This document shows, in pieces, positions 32,996 to 34,881 of a DNA stretch of 34,881 nt. Position numbers and translations under genes: made by a program. Positions within the stretch are counted from its first letter, which is position 1; each line of letters begins with the position of its first letter. This DNA is from Lachnospiraceae bacterium (GTDB taxonomy: Bacteria > Bacillota > Clostridia > Lachnospirales > Lachnospiraceae), in the NCBI GenBank assembly GCA_017619295.1, contig JAFZSQ010000043.1, forward strand, positions 1 through 34,881, written 5' to 3'. The notes below the pieces were generated by a model. It did no database searches. It worked only from the letters and a program-made list of their open reading frames with translations, and was not told the DNA's origin.

Positions 32996-33555
32996 ATTAA
33001 TTCTGGAAAATGTTCTTTAAGAAAATATCTGTATTCAGGATGATCTTCAGAGTTCTCATACTCTTCTTTTGTGATTTTCGCTAGCCATTCAATCATTTTC
33101 TGCGGTCTCTCGTCGTACCTTATGATTGTTATCAGGCCTTCCCTCTCGGCTTGTAAGATTGCTTCATAAGCGTCAGGAACAAACTCCACATCTGATACAG
33201 GTACCGATTGACTACTGGTAGCAGCATCTGGGATTTGTATTTCAAGTCCCGAATCAGTTATCTCTGAAGCCGAATATATATATCCCGAAACGCCTTTATA
33301 TGTCTTGATTAAAGCGTCAGGATAATATTCCTCAAGTCTCTGTCGTCCATCAGGATTAAAACCATATGCTCCCCATTTCTTCCAGACACCGTTGTACTCA
33401 AATCCTGTTTCTTTACAATATTTTTCAACCGCGTTGCTCAAATATACCAATGTATTTTCGCGTTTCTTTGAAAAATAAATGAGCGGAATATTATGATTTG
33501 ATATTCTCGGTTCAAGCTGCTTTATATTAGGAACCTGTGATGCGTGATAATACAT
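32980..33555 (-). CDS. Small protein of unknown function, possible ADP-ribosyltransferase-like start
   Basis: The 191-residue protein is soluble. The N-terminus MYYHASQVPNIKQLEPRIS is followed by IPLIYFSKKRENTLVYLSNA, then a central part with YNGVWKKWGAYGFNPDGR and EYYPDALIKTYKGVSGYIYS, and a C-terminus of charged helices ending YRYFLKEHFPELIKPG. The Tyr-His-(Ala/Gly)-Ser opening with a later YFS segment recalls ADP-ribosyltransferase-fold proteins, but I cannot place a full catalytic triad, so this is a weak suggestion. GGAG lies five bases before the ATG. The start now lies inside the frameshifted 3' end of the MazG-like gene; before the frameshift the gap would have been about 18 bases. 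Related Clostridia proteins appear uncharacterised. Confidence 0.75.
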   Translation of the reverse strand: MYYHASQVPNIKQLEPRISNHNIPLIYFSKKRENTLVYLSNAVEKYCKETGFEYNGVWKKWGAYGFNPDGRQRLEEYYPDALIKTYKGVSGYIYSASEITDSGLEIQIPDAATSSQSVPVSDVEFVPDAYEAILQAEREGLITIIRYDERPQKMIEWLAKITKEEYENSEDHPEYRYFLKEHFPELIKPGI

Positions 33556-33893
33556 TTATACTCCATTAATCCCCTACAATTGATCATATTTGCACTGCTT
33601 CCCTTAGCCTTCTCCACGGGATATTTTGCCTCGTTTTGGTCCATTTTCATGTTTACTATTTCGTCTTCATCCAAGCCAAGGCAGTCGAGCAAATCCCTGC
33701 AATAAACCAGTACATCTGCAAGTTCTTCTTTCACATGCTGCTCATCATATTCGGTGTCGCTCCACTGGAAGCATTCCAAAAGTTCTGAAGCCTCAATCAC
33801 GATAGATTTAGCAAGGTTCGCCGGTTTATGATATTGCCCCCATTCACGATCCTCAATGAACTTTCTTATACGGTTTATAGTTTCTTCTTTCAT
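33522..33893 (-). CDS. MazG-like nucleotide pyrophosphohydrolase with frameshifted C-terminus
   Basis: In this 123-residue protein the all-alpha NTP-PPase core is intact: E37 and E40 in EASELLE and E57-x2-D60 in EELAD are the magnesium-binding set, with FQWSD between them. It would hydrolyse a (d)NTP to the monophosphate and pyrophosphate, a house-cleaning role. The typical family end after KYPVEKAKGSS is a few residues and a stop. Here the frame instead runs on for 23 residues into the next gene. In the neighbouring frame, codons for KYDQL and TAG follow at once (33591-33574), so a one-base deletion near 33592-33596 is likely. The core should still be functional. It lies 11 bases after the xylanase gene. 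Confidence 0.85.
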   Translation of the reverse strand: MKEETINRIRKFIEDREWGQYHKPANLAKSIVIEASELLECFQWSDTEYDEQHVKEELADVLVYCRDLLDCLGLDEDEIVNMKMDQNEAKYPVEKAKGSSANMINCRGLMEYKCIITHHRFLI

Positions 33894-33904
33894 GTTACGT
33901 CCTT

Positions 33905-34881
33905 CTATACATTAATTATAATCATATCATCATTAGAAATATGAGCGTCATACTCTTTTCCGTCTACAATAATCTTGTATTCACCCTTGAATGCTTCAAC
34001 GGTTGCAATACCTTCATCATTTGTTACGACTGATGTGTCTGTCCACCACTCTTCATGAGTGAGTTTCTTGAGGACATCAAAGGAAGACTTCCTGGAATTA
34101 TCCTTTCTCACGAAGCCACTGGGAGCTCCAAGCCAAGCGCCATCCTTGTAATCCCAAGTAGTAATGGCCTGAACCAAAGGATTCTCAAATAGAAGGCGAT
34201 ACATATCTTCAACATTTTCAGCCTGTCTTGCTTCCCCTTCAGGAGTTGTAGGCCATTCAGGCACCTGCCAGTCATTAAGGTCAACTATATGAGCCGGCAT
34301 CAAATCACCTGATACGAATGTGTTCTCGGTGAAGTGAATGGGAAGTCCGAATCTTGAGAATCTCTCAAGCACATCAAGTACCTTTTCTTTGCCCCAGTAT
34401 CCCTGGTGCTGATGAGACTGAATACCGATTGCACTGATTGAAACACCTGCATCAAGGCATCCCTCAATCAACTCTTCATATTTGGGGGAGGTATTGAAAT
34501 CATTAAGTAGTAAGGTGGCATTAGGATTCATCTTACGGGCTTCGTCAAACACTGTTTTAATGAGCCCTACTCTCCCTTTTTCCTTACAAAGTCTTGTAAT
34601 TGCATTGTCATATTTATCAAAAACCGGCATGATAACAACTTCATTGATAACGTCCCACATATCAATAACGCCCTTAAAACCGGAAACTTCTCTGTCGATT
34701 CTCTCAAGCTGTTTCTTCAAGATAGTCTCGTTATCATATTTAAGAAGCCAGTCAGCGCAAACTGTGTGCCAGCAGAGAGGATGTCCTTTTACCTTAACAC
34801 CTTTGCTCTTCAAATACTGAGCAGTCTTCATAAGTGCGTCAAAATTGGGTTTTCCTTCTACTGGTTCGTAGGTACCCCAAT
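33905..34881 (-). CDS. GH10 endo-beta-1,4-xylanase, 5' end outside the window
   Basis: The frame is open to the right edge; the visible part begins WGTYEPVEGKPNFDALM, the usual beta-strand 2 region of GH10, so roughly the first 50-100 residues or more, including any signal peptide, are missing. The enzyme cuts internal xylan links. Motifs: GHPLCWHT, acid/base Glu in MWDVINEVV, LLLNDFNT, SAIGIQSHQHQGYW, nucleophile Glu in PIHFTENTF, and ITTWDYKDGAWLGAPSGFVR. After the barrel a 40-residue beta-rich tail (TVEAFKGEYKIIVDGKEYDA) follows, seen in several Lachnospiraceae GH10 enzymes. An internal ATG at 34829-34831 is not the start. It leads the MazG-like and small unknown genes. Confidence 0.93.
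   Translation of the reverse strand, partial: WGTYEPVEGKPNFDALMKTAQYLKSKGVKVKGHPLCWHTVCADWLLKYDNETILKKQLERIDREVSGFKGVIDMWDVINEVVIMPVFDKYDNAITRLCKEKGRVGLIKTVFDEARKMNPNATLLLNDFNTSPKYEELIEGCLDAGVSISAIGIQSHQHQGYWGKEKVLDVLERFSRFGLPIHFTENTFVSGDLMPAHIVDLNDWQVPEWPTTPEGEARQAENVEDMYRLLFENPLVQAITTWDYKDGAWLGAPSGFVRKDNSRKSSFDVLKKLTHEEWWTDTSVVTNDEGIATVEAFKGEYKIIVDGKEYDAHISNDDMIIINV

Overview
The window looks like chromosome of a low-GC Firmicute, most likely a plant-fibre-degrading Lachnospiraceae member (Butyrivibrio/Pseudobutyrivibrio-like). The grounds are AT-rich DNA, strong AGGAGG-type ribosome sites, a GH10 xylanase, a GH2 beta-mannosidase, YesM/YesN-type signalling, and protein features familiar from that family. 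Organism assignment is inference; no rRNA or other marker is present. Most genes lie on the minus strand. I saw no tRNA, rRNA, IS element, phage or CRISPR array.

Layout. (1) 1-2716: a cut-off XRE regulator, a REP-like palindrome, and the two-gene AmmeMemoRadiSam set (a MEMO-AMMECR1 fusion and its radical SAM partner). (2) 2744-15094: the centrepiece, eleven tightly packed minus-strand genes. Seven begin with the same roughly 53-residue aromatic module (MAKYQAPEGY, then D-x-N-T-G-L-Y-Y, then V-T-W-F-N-A-D-T-G-E-Y, then YP). After it come a linker and usually one membrane helix with an external domain, or in one case about six helices. The module contains two octamer-like halves and resembles the eukaryotic OCRE fold. 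The same cluster encodes a cytoplasmic protein with three PPLPxG(M/L) motifs and two tandem Tudor/SH3-like domains, a secreted 935-residue partner, a coiled-coil protein, and an unknown soluble protein. An internal terminator at 7915-7947 divides the cluster into K-J-I-H-G-F and E-D-C-B-A blocks (letters used in the features). I read this as an undescribed envelope-spanning assembly in which the shared cytosolic modules dock on a common partner. Function is unknown.

(3) 15335-17109: a divergent methyl-accepting chemotaxis protein. (4) 17108-19309: an ArsR-type operon (regulator, ArsP/YraQ-like permease, CxCC mini-thioredoxin, GNAT acetyltransferase) with repeated operator half-sites on its promoter. 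(5) 19319-24314: a four-gene sensory operon (AraC-type response regulator, two substrate-binding lipoproteins, YesM/LytS-type histidine kinase) with no transport permease. (6) 24551-25960: citrate synthase. (7) 25959-31939: GH25 muramidase, AP2-domain protein, threonine synthase and GH2 beta-mannosidase, all in one direction. (8) 32005-32995: ApbE flavin transferase, divergent from GH25. Both promoters abut their start codons and suggest leaderless mRNAs. (9) 32980-34881: a GH10 xylanase (5' end outside the window), a MazG-like pyrophosphohydrolase with a probable 3' frameshift, and a small unknown protein.

Start codons were moved from the longest open frame where a ribosome site or family alignment required it: ArsR, response regulator, citrate synthase, GH2, AP2 protein, ApbE and gene K.
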